Of a stretch of 64,000 nucleotides of DNA, positions 33,346-45,956 are shown piece after piece. The notes under the pieces were generated by a model. It did no database searches. It had not been told where the DNA came from and saw nothing but the letters and a program-made list of their open reading frames with translations. The DNA is taken from NCBI RefSeq assembly GCF_029407905.1, contig NC_073632.1, positions 58,886,964 through 58,950,963 of the forward strand, in the 5' to 3' direction. The DNA comes from Bubalus kerabau. Taxonomy: Eukaryota; Chordata; Mammalia; Artiodactyla; Bovidae. Made by a program: the position numbers and the translations under genes. Position 1 is the first letter of the stretch. Each line of letters starts with the position of its first letter.

Positions 33346-33894
33346 CACTCCTTATAGCAATGGGCAGAGTAGTTTTTCAATAACTATTAGCTTACAAATA
33401 AATGAAGTAATACTTGAAATACTTAGCAAGTCTTCATGTCATATGAATTCAATTTTTCTTGTTTTACCACTTAATCTAATTTGTATATTTGATACCTATT
33501 ATTATTGTTGTTGTTTTGACAGTGACACAGATTTTATAGATGAGTATGATGTTGGGCAAAGAGATGGAACAAGATTACACATTGAGTTCATGGTCAAGAT
33601 CTGAAACTCCTTGAATCCTATACCTTTGTAAATAGGTCTTTTCTCCAAGTAGTCAGTTAGGAGATAGAAAAATTATCTTTTACCACTGATATCATTCAAT
33701 TTCAATAAATTCTTCACATAAGTTCATCTTCAAACAATATGTTTCACTACTCCACCAAAAGCACAACTAGGGCAGATTAAAAAATAGACAAAATTGATAA
33801 TTAGAGTCTAAGAAGACATGAAATGCATTTAATGAAAGTTCACTTTTTTAACATAAAAATTAAGTTGCTTGGCATACACATAGAATCTAATACT
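33346..33894. other. Unassigned AT-rich DNA
   Basis: No clear family. Confidence 0.35.
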
Positions 33895-34135
33895 ATGTTA
33901 CAATGAAAAGGAATGAACTACTTTTGTACATTTAACATCGATGAATCTCACATTATAACATTGAACAAAAGAAGCCATACACAAGAGGAGCTATTTTTGA
34001 CTATTTATGTGAAGTTCAAAAACAGGTAAAACTGATACATACACACACACATATGTATATATCTCTCTGAATCTCTGCTATACACCTGAAAATAATATAT
34101 TATAAATCAACTATTTTTCAGTAAAATATATATCA
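33895..34135 (+). mobile_element. Old L1 3' ends (L1M-type), with short CA tract
   Basis: 'gatgaatctcacattataac' and 'tatttatgtgaagttcaaaa' are L1M 3'-UTR wording. After a short (AC)n tract, 'ctatacacctgaaaataata' and 'aaatcaactatttttcagta' give a second L1M-type 3' end. Confidence 0.6.
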
Positions 34136-34629
34136 ACAAGGCAAGAAATTAGCTTGATGATTCTCCACTGGTAGATGTGTGCTACACAATGTCCTTGATT
34201 GACCTTGGGCAGGGTCAGGTTTGTGGCTGAACAAGGCACATCTGCTTAGAGGATGTGATTGGCATGAGCTATGGAAGTTGAGTTGTTACCAGAATCTTAC
34301 TGCTGCCACTGCCCTTTAAATGCCCTTCCAGCATAGCTGGACTTGTGCAGTATGAGGCTTAGGGCAATAGACACCTACTACTTATCTCGAAGTAAAAAAT
34401 GGGAATCTAATTTTGGCATTGATAATATGGAATGACTACCTAGGAATCACTGCATCAACAATGATGCAAAGCATGACTTCTTCTCTTCCCTTACAGAGGA
34501 GCAGGTGGTCCATACATGTCTGGGAGGCACTTTCAGCAATATTACTATTCTATATGTCCAAAGAAGATGGGCAGTAGTATCTGTTACCCATTTAAATACA
34601 TTCTGAACTTCAGATAGTGCATATCTGTG
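34136..34629. other. Unassigned DNA
   Basis: No recognised repeat or gene. Confidence 0.35.
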
Positions 34630-35310
34630 ACATTCAAAAAACTCAACTAAAAAGATGGCATCTAGTTTCATCATTTCATGGAATATAGATGGGGAAAAAG
34701 TGGAAACAGTGGCAGATTTTATTTTCTTAGGCTCCAAAATCACTGCAGATGGTGACTGCAGCCATGAAATTCAAAGAGGCTTGCTCCTTGGAAGAAAAGC
34801 TCTGACAAACCTAGACAGCGTATTAAAATGCAGAGACATCATTTTGCCAAAAAAGTCCATATAGTCAAAGCTATGGTTTTTCCAGTAGTCATGTGTGGAT
34901 GTGAGAGTTGGACCATAAAGAAGGCTGAGTGCCAAAGAATCAATGCTTTCAAACTGTGTTGCTGAAGAAGACTCTTGAGATACCCTTGGACAGCAAGGAG
35001 ATCAATCCAGCCAATCCTAAAGGAAATCAGTCCTGAATATTCGTTGGAAGGACTAATGGTGAAACTGAAACTCCAATACTTTGGCAACTATATGGGAAGA
35101 ACCAACTGATTGGAAAAGACCCTGATGCTGGGAAAGATTGAAGGCAGGAGGAGAAGGGGGTGACAGAGGATGAGATGGTTGGATGGCATCATCGACTCAA
35201 TGAACATAAGTCTGAGCAAACTTCAGGAGATAGTGAAGGACAGGGAAGCCTGGCATGCTGTAGTCCATGGTGTCTAAAAAAGTTGGACAAACCTAGTGAC
35301 TGAACATCAA
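34630..35310 (+). mobile_element. BovB LINE, 5'-truncated
   Basis: From 'cattcaaaaaactcaact' (end of RT domain) to a degraded 3' end 'cctagtgactgaacatcaat'. An N-terminal stretch ending DFIFLGSKITADGDCSHE is still readable; frames break at about 34860. Confidence 0.9.
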
Positions 35311-36299
35311 TGATATGATATTTAAAATTTTTAATGAGTTAATTTTAAGTGTAATTGCCATTCTACCTTTGTATGTAAAGTCAAATTGATAATAGAGCTG
35401 TGAAAAAAATTGGGGAAGATTACTGAGAAATATTCTTACTTGCCTTCTCTTTCGCCAATCCAGCCATTGAGTCAGAGCTAGAAACTTGAGTCTTTTCTTG
35501 GAGTTTCCAGTTTCCATATAGGGCTGACCCTGAAGATATATTGATGAGAAGTATAGAGCAATTTGAAAGAAATCTGACTTTTCTTTTCCATGACAGCTTT
35601 CTTTCACTCCATGATATGCTTTATTTGACTAAGAAATGAAAACTTATTTATATTAATAGTACCTCATTAAATGTCTTCAGGCTGGTGCAAGTTTTAAGAT
35701 ATTCTTTTCCATCAAGATGCATGGCATTAATGTGTAAATTTGTGTTTTATCCCAATTAGTCTATTTTTAGAAATATTTCTTCAAAATTCATATTTTAGGC
35801 TTAGTTTTTATATCATTCGAATATTCAGGAAGAAAATACCATGAGTAATATTTCTTTGTTTAATGGATAATCATAAATTTTGGAATTGTTAGTGAAACTG
35901 CATTATTAAATTTAGTCTCAAATTACTCTTAAAATATGCAGGACCAGAGGCCCCCAAATAAAAATAGCTTTGATTATAGGCCAAATTCTGCATAATTTTG
36001 TTATTTTGTAACTTGATATCTTGAGGAGGAAAAATCTTAAGTTCAATACACTAGACCAAAAGTAATAAGACTGGAATTTTTTTTTTACAAGCCTGCAAGA
36101 TCTTAAATGTTTATCCAAGCACTATTTTTCTTCTAAGAAGCCATCTTTAGAAGTTTATGTAATAATGTGTGTTTGAAATACATTTGCAGTTCTTTTAGCC
36201 TTCTCTTTTACAAAATTTAACACTGAATAAATTTTATTTCCAAAAATCAAGCCCTCTCTTTAAGAATAAAGATTTCACACAGTTAAAAACCCTCAAATG
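35311..36299. other. Unassigned AT-rich DNA
   Basis: No recognised repeat or gene. Confidence 0.4.
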
Positions 36300-36421
36300 A
36301 GGGACTTCCCTGGTGGTCCAGTGGTTAAGATTCCACACTTACAATGCAGGGGGCACAGGTTTGATCCCTGGTTGAGGAACTAGGATCCTGCATGCTGCAG
36401 TGTGGTGTGGCCAAAAGAAAT
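36300..36421 (+). mobile_element. CHR-type tRNA-Glu SINE
   Basis: 'gggacttccctggtggtcca' head, B-box 'ggtttgatccc', and end 'gtggtgtggccaaaagaaat'. Confidence 0.92.
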
Positions 36422-36747
36422 AATTGAATGTGCTACTAGCTTTTGAAGAGCAAATATTTGGGACAGTGGCAGTGGTTCTGCAGGATCATATGTCACCTTG
36501 GAAGGGGGAAGTGCAAGCTTTTGTGGAAAATTTTTGATGAATTTGTTAAATCTGGCATGTAATTCTGAAGTCACATGTTCTTAGAATTTATGTGAATTAA
36601 TTTTTATGCCACGTTTGTTGATTTTAGTAGACTATGTCATGTGCCTCTAAAATCTGAGATTTTAGACGTGAATCTCAGTCCTGCACTCACTTTTGTTGCC
36701 TTACACTAGGCCTTGTCTGCATTTTTGAAGTAATTCCATGTATTAAA

Positions 36748-36941
36748 GATTGACTCTTTGTGACCCAATGGACTGTAGCTTGCCAGGCTCCTTTGTCCAT
36801 AGGTTACTCCAGTCAAGAATACTGAAGTGAATTGCTGTGCCCTCCTGCAGGGGATCTTCCCAACCCAGGGATCGAACCCATGTCTCCTGTGGCTCGTGCA
36901 CTGTAGGCAGATTCTTTACCACTGAGCTACTGGGAAGTCCA
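36748..36941 (-). mobile_element. Bov-tA SINE
   Basis: Complement-strand body from 'gactctttgtgacccaatgg' and head ending 'gagctactgggaagtcc'. The extreme 3' end is missing. Confidence 0.9.
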
Positions 36942-37069
36942 CACATATAGGTACCAAGTGCCAATAAGATGAATGATACTGGGAATTTGGATGTTGTGAT
37001 GCAAGTACATCAATGTCAGGTTTATACAAGTTTGTTGAATTCATGGAAGAGAAGACATATAGACGATTT

Positions 37070-37600
37070 CATTTAGAACTCTTGATTGCCAGTGACAGAG
37101 AACTGAGTCTAACCTGGATTAAATCAAGAAGCTGTCTTATTGGCTCAGGTAACAAAAGGGTCCAGGAGTGTTGCTTTTTAATCATGGCTGAGTGAAGGTG
37201 ATCAGGACCTGGCTTCTTTCTATCCATTGGCTTTGCTCCTCTTCTAAGAATTCATGTGAAGTAAAGATGAGAGTTGCAGTTCTATCCTACATGCTTTGAA
37301 GTTCAAGTCCATCTGGGAAGGATCCTTGTATCTGTTCTAAAAGTCCCCGCCAAGGTCACATTGGTTCAGATTAGGTCACATGCCTGTCCCCAGTCACTTT
37401 GAGAGGAATGAGCGGTGCTAATTGGTTTAGGCCAATCGGGAGCTATTCTTGGAATCGGCAGTGGGGTTAATTCTGCCCAAATACATGGGTTGAAAGTAGA
37501 GTTTGGGTGTGCTCAAGGAAATTTGGAGTATGAACACTGGCAGAATCAACAGATGTCTCCCACAGGCACAAGCGACTATTACCTTTCTGCTTTCACCCAT
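37070..37600. mobile_element. Ancient interspersed repeat (family unresolved)
   Basis: 'attgccagtgacagagaact', 'cttattggctcaggtaac', 'aggtcacatgcctgtcccca' and 'agaatcaacagatgtctcc' recall one old mammalian element; partner of 32179-32700. Confidence 0.45.
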
Positions 37601-37689
37601 GTAGTAAGCTAGTGCTGTACGTACATCACTTTTTGGGGTACTTGAAGTGCTTCTCTTTTGGTGACTGTCTCATCTGCAGGTTAGTTGTT

Positions 37690-37732
37690 AATGTGTATGT
37701 GTGTGTGTGTGCATGCGTGTGTGTGTGTATGT
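37690..37732. repeat. TG microsatellite
   Basis: Interrupted (TG)n with GCATGC-type breaks. Confidence 0.9.
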
Positions 37733-39792
37733 AGCATGAGGGAGGAAAGGCTACTCTTTAAGATGGCCAGTATATGAAGTTCCCAATATTAAGCTGATTC
37801 TTATTCTGCTTTCCAAGGTAAAAAATTTTCTTTATAGTATGATTGTGTGAATTAAAGAAACAAATTAAATAACAGCATTTGATGTAGGTGGGACTAGACA
37901 GCTGTCAACTTCTATATCCTATCCTTTCCCATCAATTTCTTGGTATTGGCAAAGAACTTATGACACTATTTTGAAGCCATGTGTATGTAATATATTATTC
38001 AAATATAAGTGGTAATAGCCATTTTGTAGCCCATCTGTGGCCTAGCAGTTGGGCACCAAGAGGAATGATAATTGTTGCTGGCTAATGTTTCAAAATGTAG
38101 ATGTAAGTTTTTCTGATTCATAAACCAAGTACAAGTCCTTTGACTTGAGGCTACTGTTTAACAGCCTAAATGGAGCTTGCAGAGGAGAAAGAAAAGATGG
38201 TCTTCTGTGAAGATAATAGTTCTTGGTGCTGAGTCAGGCATGGGAGAGACAACCAGTTACTGAGCCAAGTCCCTCTCCTCAGGGTGATGACCTTGAACAG
38301 CCTGTACTACTGCCCACTCTGTTATGATGGGCTCCACAGGATGATCAGAAGGAGTGGAAGGGGTGCGTGATTATCCTGGTATTTGTAAAGAACTGACCAA
38401 CAGGATAATTAAATCATGGCCAAAGGAGAGTAATAATTGTTGGATTGAAAAAAAATCCATTCCATTAAAAACCCATTAGAAAACTTTATGATCATCTTAA
38501 AAGTGATATCTGCATTCAGATAAACTACATGTTATAGAAATTAGCATAATTTTCACATTTCTACAGTTTTTTATTTTTTAAATTCCATGGTCTTGAAATT
38601 ACTCCAATGATGCCCATGCTGTGGTTGTGGTGTGGTTTCTGTGAACTCAAGCCTTCTCTGCCCCTGGATACACATTCAATCCAAGAGGTAATCTCTGAGA
38701 GGGGTGAAGTTTTCTTTCAGGGCTATAAACCAGTCAAAATTCACAAAAAGGAAGCTTTAAATTTCCACATTGGGAAGGGAGTTGTTAAAGCTGGCTTTTA
38801 GAGTGATGAAACTGCAATTTGGTATTCTGAATACATTCTCTGTTATCCCCTCCCCTCCCTCCACTGCCTCTGTCTGAGCACTTGCATTTAGAAGCTGGTA
38901 GAACTGTTGTCTACATTAACATTGCCTCCTTTCTCCATTGATTTCTGTTGTGAATAGGCTTCCTTGAATTCACGGTCATCTGCATCTTTAGGGTTCCCCT
39001 AAGGGATATTGGATTTCCTGCTTGGAGGACTAATCAGAACCATTAATCAGCCATGAAAATAAGCACTGGCCTATAAGCCTAGGGCCTGAAGGAAATCAGG
39101 GCTGGCTTATTGAAAATTAGGCAATAGGTATAGAAGAAATATATTTATATATGAATACCATGCAGTTCCATCAGGAATTTGAAGTGGCAAAAGAAAACAG
39201 ATTTTTAGTTTTTGAGTGAATTAGGGAATCAGAATTTTCTTCAGGGTTAAGTGGAGGTTACAAGGAGATGCTCACAGGCACTCCTAAACAGGGCCATATT
39301 GTACCAGGAACAGAACTTCAGGTGGACTGAGTAAGCATGCCCTGGACCTAATGACGGACCTCCATTTCCATATCTGTAATTAGTGTACTATGTTATTCTC
39401 GTCTCTACAATAATTTTTCTCGGAGAGTTGTTGTGGGGATTAAATAAAGTAGAATATATCACAAAATAGGAAATCAAAACTGCTAGTTTTTGACCTAGTT
39501 TGGGTTTTCCCTGAGGTAGGTCCTGGGATATAAGTTTGAGTTGTAAGAAGTTTGGGTGGGAAGTGTAAGGAATACTGGTAGGGAAATGGGGGAAGCAGAA
39601 CAAAGAAGATAAGTAGCTATCAAGTCAGCTGTCATTGAGAGCATCTGTAACTTAATCAAACAGGGAATCTCTGGGAAGAGGGACTAAACACTCATCTCGG
39701 ATTATTGTTTCCGAGGGCTAGGGAGCTGGTGTATTGATACAACAGGCCTGAAAATGCCTGCTTAGGTATGCAACTAACAGGTGTTCATGCCC
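37733..39792. other. Long unassigned stretch
   Basis: About 2 kb with no recognised repeat, RNA gene or credible exon. Confidence 0.4.
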
Positions 39793-39803
39793 CAGCATTT
39801 CAT

Positions 39804-40223
39804 CAGTTCAGTTCAGTTCAGTCGCTTAGTCATGTCCAACTCTTGGGGACCCCATGAACTGCGGCACTCCAGGCTTCCCTGTCCATCACCAACTCCCGGA
39901 GCTTGCTCAAACTCATGTCCATCGAGTCGGTGATGCCATCCAACCATCTTAACCTCTGTCATCCCCTTCTCCTCTTGCCTTCAGTCTTTCCCAGCATCAG
40001 GGTCTTTTCCAATGAGTCAGTTCTTTGCATCAGGTGGCCAAAGTATTGGAGTTTCAGCTTCAGCATCAGTCCTTCCAATGAATCTTCAGGACTGATTTCC
40101 TTAGGATGGACTGGTTGGATCTCCTTGCAGTCCATGGGACTCTCAAGAGTCTTCTCCAACACCACAGTTCAAAAGCATTAATTCTTCGATGCTCAGCTTT
40201 CTTTATAGTCCAACTCTCACACA
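39804..40223 (-). mobile_element. BovB LINE, 3' fragment with clean duplication
   Basis: TTCAG tail at 39804-39822, then ORF2 C-terminal sequence, 5' truncated at 'ccaactctcaca'. Perfect 11-bp duplication 'cagcatttcat' at 39793-39803 and 40224-40234. Confidence 0.95.
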
Positions 40224-40234
40224 CAGCATTTCAT

Positions 40235-40751
40235 ACATCTCCAGATTACTGGTCAAGGGCAGCATAATGTTCTCTATTTTTTTCAGTGTTCCAGAAAAGA
40301 GTTCTCAGGGCCAGAGTGCAGATTCCCACAGTTGGAAGGTAGCTGGAGCAGTGGGGTTGTGAAGTGATGCAATGGGTTACTACGTTACCAACAACATCTG
40401 TAACAGAGGTAAATACGTTTATCCTGAAGCGTAGATTGCATGGGCACCTCTCAAACCCCCTTTCTCAGGGAGATACTTGAAGATGAACTCCAGCAAAATG
40501 AGGATGAGATGAACTTTCAGCAAATCCAAGAACAAGAAATCATGGGATATGGAAAGCAACCCAAGAAAACAGTGAAGGGGGGGTCCTGGCATGAGGGCAA
40601 AGTGGCATGCCAGGGGAGCAGTCAGTCTAGGTAAGAAATGAAGGAACAAGTGTCCTGGGAGCATGGTTTTTAGGTAAAGTGGAAATGGATAGAACACCCA
40701 ATAAAATGGAGAATTAGAAAATGAAGAAAATGATAGAGATTATTAGAGGCT
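40235..40751. other. Unassigned DNA
   Basis: No recognised repeat. Open frames on both strands near 40419-40697 show no known domain. Confidence 0.35.
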
Positions 40752-40764
40752 AGAAAGAAAAATG

Positions 40765-41037
40765 TGGAGAAGGCAATGGCACCCCACTCCAGTACTCTTG
40801 CCTGGAAAATCCCATGGGTGGAGGAGCCTGGTAGGCTGCAGTCCATGGGATCGCCAAGAGTTGGGCACGACTGAGTGACTTCACTTTCACTTTCCACTTT
40901 CATGCATTGGAGAAGGAAATGGCAACCTACTCCAGTGTTCTTGCCTGGAGAATCCCAGGGATGGGGGAGCCTGGTGGGCTGCCATCTATGGGGTTGTACA
41001 GAGTTGGACATGACTGAAGTGACTTAGCAGCAGCAGC
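40765..41037 (+). mobile_element. BOV-A2 SINE (dimeric, complete)
   Basis: Starts 'tggagaaggcaatggcacc', ends in an AGC tail. Perfect 13-bp duplication 'agaaagaaaaatg' at 40752-40764 and 41038-41050. Confidence 0.96.
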
Positions 41038-41364
41038 AGAAAGAAAAATGATGAGGAATTCCAGGAAAGAAAGAAGCTGTATGTGAAAGCAAATGTAGTT
41101 ATAGCTTGCTATTTGAGCTTTCCAATGACTTGATTATGGCTCATAGGCAAGTTCCAACTTTGAAATCAAGCTACAGATAATGCCAAAGACCTAATTATGA
41201 CATCAACATTCAAAGTAAGTATACCAGCAAAGGTAACAGTTGGAAAACAAAGGAAAGCTAAAGGAAAGGGCAAAATTTTAGTAATAGTAATCTCTGCCCA
41301 AGTGAGGAGTCAAAAAGTTTCTGTAGATGTTGGAACAAAAAAAATGAAGTCTGTAAATATATAC

Positions 41365-41473
41365 GTGTGGAGTGAAAAGTCACTAAGTCGTGTGTGACTC
41401 TCTAGTTTGACTGTACAGTCCACGGAATTCTCAGGACAGAATACTGGAGTGGGTAGCCTTTCCTTTTCCAGGG
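41365..41473 (-). mobile_element. BovA monomer SINE without tRNA head
   Basis: Complement of a BovA body only ('gtcactaagtcgtgtgtgac' to 'cttttccaggg'). 10-bp duplication 'aaatatatac' at 41355-41364 and 41474-41483, so 5' truncated at insertion. Confidence 0.85.
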
Positions 41474-41849
41474 AAATATATACATATACATATTTATAAA
41501 ATATACATAAAATTGAGACCAAATCACGAATTAGGTCTCTGTTGAGTTTTTGTAAACAACTTTTGAAAACATTTTTATGGCTAGCTTAATAATTATTTTA
41601 TTTGGTGTGAAAGTATGCAATAGAGTCACAAAATTTTAGTCCTATAGAATCTTAGGGATAATCTAGTCCAGACTTCTTCCTTTGTAGCTATAGCAACCAA
41701 GATCCAGAGAGTTGAACATACCCGTCCAAATTTGTATAACCAACTGGTTATGGGAAAGGCAAGCCTGGAGGCTTAGGTCCTGTCTGAAATTTCTCTGTTC
41801 TTTCCCTACTCTGCCGTAGGGCTAGGATCTTGGATGAAGAGCTATTAGG

Positions 41850-42270
41850 ATGTTTAACAATAGGAAACAACAAAAGCCATTATGGGAGACATTACCAGTA
41901 CCCAGCAATATCTTGTTCTCATCCAGAAGCAAGAGAAACATACATCTCAGCTTTCTTGCAGTTAAGCAGGGTCCTTGTGGTTAATGTTTCTATAGGATGG
42001 AGGATTTAGTTGCTAGTGAGCCATTTCTCTCTCTTCCACTTTGCTTGCCAGTGAGCTCTTTCCCTTGTGGTGTGGTTATGCCCTTGTCAGTGTGGATCGG
42101 TGTGTCAGCCACTTGTCAGCGTGGATCTCCAAGTGACTGCATGGAGCAGATGAAATGTATTGGATACGTAATATGGTCAAGAAATAAACTTTGTGATGTT
42201 AAGTCAGTGAGATTTTGGGGTTGTTTGTTATCACAGCATAGACTTTCCTATCCTAATATACTCATCAATA
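41850..42270 (+). mobile_element. Old LTR-like repeat (possibly MaLR/MLT-type)
   Basis: The 3' part 'caagaaataaactttgtgat', 'agtgagattttggggttgtt' and 'gttatcacagcatagacttt' matches the end of a common ancient LTR-type repeat, also near 54845-55225. No retroviral gene seen. Confidence 0.45.
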
Positions 42271-42834
42271 ACTTTTCACTGAAATTCATTTATGATATTT
42301 CACAAAACTGAAATCTGCCTTGAAATGGTTCTACAGTATAATGGTGGAGGACATGTATGAAGGAAGCAAAAATTCCATGTTTTACTTTAAAGAATTCAAC
42401 ATAGAACATGCCATTATAGATGGAAAAGATACTTACTTTTTCAGTGATCTCCATTAAATTACTATATAATCTTTAAAATGAATTTCTTGCCCCGAATCTT
42501 CATATTAAACCTAACTTTAAATTTTTGTATGTTTTAATTTAAAATAACTTTCCTTGAAAATGTGTATTTTCAGTGTCCCTTTATTATCCAATAATGAATT
42601 TATAATTTCCCATTTTTATCACAACGCTGAGAACTAAACAATGCTGAAGAAAAATAAAACTAATTTAAATTTACCACTATTATAAGATGAGAAGTATATT
42701 CATTACTTAATACTTTATAATGTCTAGAAAAATGCTAACCATGTAACATTTATAGTTCTACGATCTTAATTTTTGTGTACTATATCTTTTGTATGTTATT
42801 AGGATTTATGAATTTTATTTTTTAAAATATTTTT
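42271..42834. other. Unassigned AT-rich DNA
   Basis: No recognised repeat or gene. Confidence 0.4.
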
Positions 42835-43015
42835 TTGGTGTGAACCACTTTTAAAAATCTTTATAGAATTTATTACAGTATTTCTTCTGTTTTATGTTTT
42901 GATTTGATTTTTGACTGAAAGACATGTGGAATCTTAGCTCCCTGACCGGGGATGGAACCGGCACCTCCTACATTGGAAGGTGAAGTCTTGACCACTGGAT
43001 CACCAAGGAAGTCCC
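42835..43015 (-). mobile_element. CHR-type tRNA-Glu SINE
   Basis: Complement: T-rich left side, 'ctccctgaccggggatggaa', and head ending 'ggatcaccaaggaagtccc'. Confidence 0.88.
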
Positions 43016-43229
43016 AGGATATAAGTTTTAGGATCTTCCATTTTTTTTCTCATTCTGAAGAGCCTTCCGCTAGTCATAGATTGATACATTTTTTTTTCAC
43101 CTTTTTCTCCCAGCCCCTCTGCATATATCTCCTGCCAGTGCCCTTAGTTTCATCTCAAATTCCAACCCAGCTGACTCTCCACTGAACTGGAACACCACGG
43201 TAGTCATGTCATAGATTTGTTTGGTTAAA

Positions 43230-43320
43230 AGGAAATAAGATGATGACCTTAAGCTACTTAGCATGTTGCCCAACCATTGTTTGTGCTCGATAAATATTTT
43301 CTATTTGTTATTATGTAAAT
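43230..43320 (+). mobile_element. MIR/L2 3' fragment
   Basis: 'gtttgtgctcgataaatatt' after 'cttagcatgttgcccaacca'; short and diverged. Confidence 0.4.
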
Positions 43321-43334
43321 GATTTAAGGGGATC

Positions 43335-43745
43335 CTGGACTGTGAAGAAAGCTGAGCGCCGAAGAATTGATGCTTTTGAACTGTGGTGTTGGAGAAGACT
43401 CTTGAGAGTCCCTTGGACTGCAAGGAGATCCAACCAGTCCATCATAAGGGAGACCAGTCCTAGGTATTCACTGGAAGGACTGATGTTGAAGCTGAAACTC
43501 CAATACTTTGGCCACCTGATGTGAAGAGTTGACTCATTGAAAAAGACTCTGATTCTGGGAGGGACTGGGGACAGGAGGAGAAGGGGACGACAGAGGATGA
43601 GATGGCTGGATGGCATCACCGACTTGACGCACATGAGTTTGGGTGAACTCTGGGAGTTCGTGATGGACAGGGAGGCCTGGCGTGCTGCGATTCATAGGGT
43701 TGCAAAGAGTCGGACATGACAGCGACTGAACTGAACTGAACTGAA
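43335..43745 (+). mobile_element. BovB LINE, 3' fragment, well preserved
   Basis: Starts within ORF2 at 'ctggactgtgaagaaagctg' and ends in CTGAA repeats (43727-43745). The C-terminal ORF2 frame is open from 43342 to a TGA at 43522-43524; a second frame 43537-43719 follows. Confidence 0.92.
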
Positions 43746-44460
43746 ACACTTAGATTTGTCAGGTTAAAATTTGTTCTTTATCTTTCATGATGATTCTTCA
43801 AAAAACATTTGTTAATAATAGCAGTTGTCATTATTCAAAATGGAATGTTGCTATTTTAGAGAAGAAAAAAAAAAAGAAAAGAATATTTAGGTTAAAATAC
43901 AAACTACAACAAGTATACACTATTTTTCTAAAGTTCACTGCAAAAAGTTCAGATTTCTCCTTAAACAAGGCAGATTCTATTGATTGATACTCTAGGTGAA
44001 AGATGAAAAATAAATCAGATACTCATGAAGACATTCATGAGTATCTGAAAGTATAGAAGAAAAGAGGGATTTTCTTAGGTAGCATGAATGATTCATTGAC
44101 AATTAAAACTAAATGAATGTAGACCATAAGTAAGGAAATACTAAAAATTTTCCTTAAGATGATTTTCGAAATAGCATAAAGATCTCAAAGTTTTTAGATA
44201 ACTATTGCTTTTCAAATGATGGCATCTAGTTAGTTGTCTGTTCTACATATCATATCTATCTATTTTAAATTGGAAGTTTAAAGGCTAAGTGGTATTGAAT
44301 TCAGTCAGCATAATGATTATAATTATTTCTTTATTGTAGTCTTAGCAGTTTGATACATTATGGTTAAAAAAAAAACACAAACCACCCCTTCAGATATTAT
44401 ATAGCAGGTTAAATTCAGCATAGGGTAAAATTACTAACATTAAGTTTTAAAATAAAATTT
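43746..44460. other. Unassigned DNA with a perfect hairpin
   Basis: A-rich runs near 43865-43880 and 44368-44378; otherwise unassigned. Holds the hairpin at 44015-44048. Confidence 0.4.
44015..44048. repeat. Perfect inverted repeat (15-bp arms, 4-nt loop)
   Basis: Arms 'tcagatactcatgaa' and 'ttcatgagtatctga' are exact reverse complements separated by 'gaca'. No U-run follows it, and the setting gives no sign of a terminator or RNA gene. Confidence 0.95.
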
Positions 44461-44645
44461 TTAAAAGTAAAAATTAGAAAGAAGGAATGCTAGAGCTTTC
44501 TTTGAATCTTTCATTTGAGATTTGAATCTCGATCTCCAGTTCGCAGAGAGCAGAGTGCATTCTTCGAAGCTCGCATCAAGGTCTCTCTTCTCAGTCAATT
44601 TTATTTCTGTAGAATCTTTCATCAAAAGATCACAAAGAGCTGTCT

Positions 44646-45944
44646 AACCAGCTATAAAGAAACATAAATCAAAAAGAAAACGAAATGCTCAAACAATAAA
44701 ATTATACATTAGAGGCCCATTTAAAGCAGAACATTTTAAGATGAGAAAAAGTCTTGGCTGGAGTATACAGAACATAAGTTATAATGGGAAGCTATTTTAT
44801 AATTTGGTGAAAAATGAAAAAGGCCCACTTCTAACAGTGGAGAGGCCATTATTAGGAGTGATCACTTGCATACCAGTGCTGTAGTGCAGGGTTGAAGAGC
44901 ATAGAAACGTGAAGTGGAACTGACAAAATCTGGAGGCACTCTTCTCCTTGCTCCAGTGAGGAAAAAAAATTTTTTTTTTATTCCATAAATGGGCATTGTG
45001 CCCAAGTCTCATGCTCTTTAGCATGCCTATTGCAGATTTTCAGCATGCCTTTCTCAGAAGGCTCTATGCTAACGTCCCACAGTACATATGTAATACTCAT
45101 ATCATACTTATGATATATATCCACCACACAGAGGTCTCTAGCAAGCTGAGGTGATCCTTCAATCTCTGTTGTCATCTTTACTTGCTTCTTCAGCACAGAT
45201 TAATTCAGTGCCCCCCAAGTCTCAGGATTTCTAATTTATGGTAGGAAAATATTCATTTTAATGTCCCCAAGCATAGGGAAAATGTAAGAATCTTGTAATA
45301 CTCTTGCTTTAACAAAGCCCAGCAGAAAGCCTTTTAAGCTTGCTTATCTAGAGAAGCTCAAGAAACCTGGGCCATCAGTCTTTTGTTTTATTGGCATTAA
45401 AATAACTATCAAGAAAATGTTCTTTGGCATAAAGTTTATAGCATTCAGATTAAAGACTACATTCTGATTTTTAGAATTTCAAATATTTCTAAGTTTTCAG
45501 TCTCCTTTTGTTCAAACCTGACTCTTCGGAAATTTTATCTTATGGCTTGAGGATTATCTCTGACTACTTGTGGTAAGAAAATTTACACAAAGTGTGATAT
45601 TTATACCTTTGTTAACACTAAACTTCATGTTCAAAGTGATGTACATTCTGCATGCAATATATGTTCAGTTAATGTGATAATGGTGGTAGATATAGAATTT
45701 TAGCCTCTTCGTTATTTATGACCTAAGGAATATGTGATTTGCTATTTGTATGCTTCCCAGAAATTAACAGTTGCCAAGTTATGGACTAATATGCATGCGA
45801 AGGAAGAAAAAAGAAGGAAGCAACATGGCTGTTGGGTCATTTCTACCACATTGAATGGTCCCTCTGAATTAGTGATATTTGAATTGAGACCCAAAAGAAG
45901 GAATGAGCTAGCCATGTGAGGAAGGAAAAAATAAAAGACCTCTT
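44646..45944. other. Unassigned DNA
   Basis: No recognised repeat. On the minus strand an open frame at 44978-45196 (GTG-initiated as drawn; first ATG gives 65 residues) has no known domain. Confidence 0.35.
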
Positions 45945-45956
45945 TTGAGCGAAACT

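Noticed and set aside
36300..36421. tRNA-like sequence considered as a tRNA gene
   Set aside because: It is the head of a CHR SINE; it lacks a foldable complete cloverleaf and is followed by SINE body and an A-rich end.
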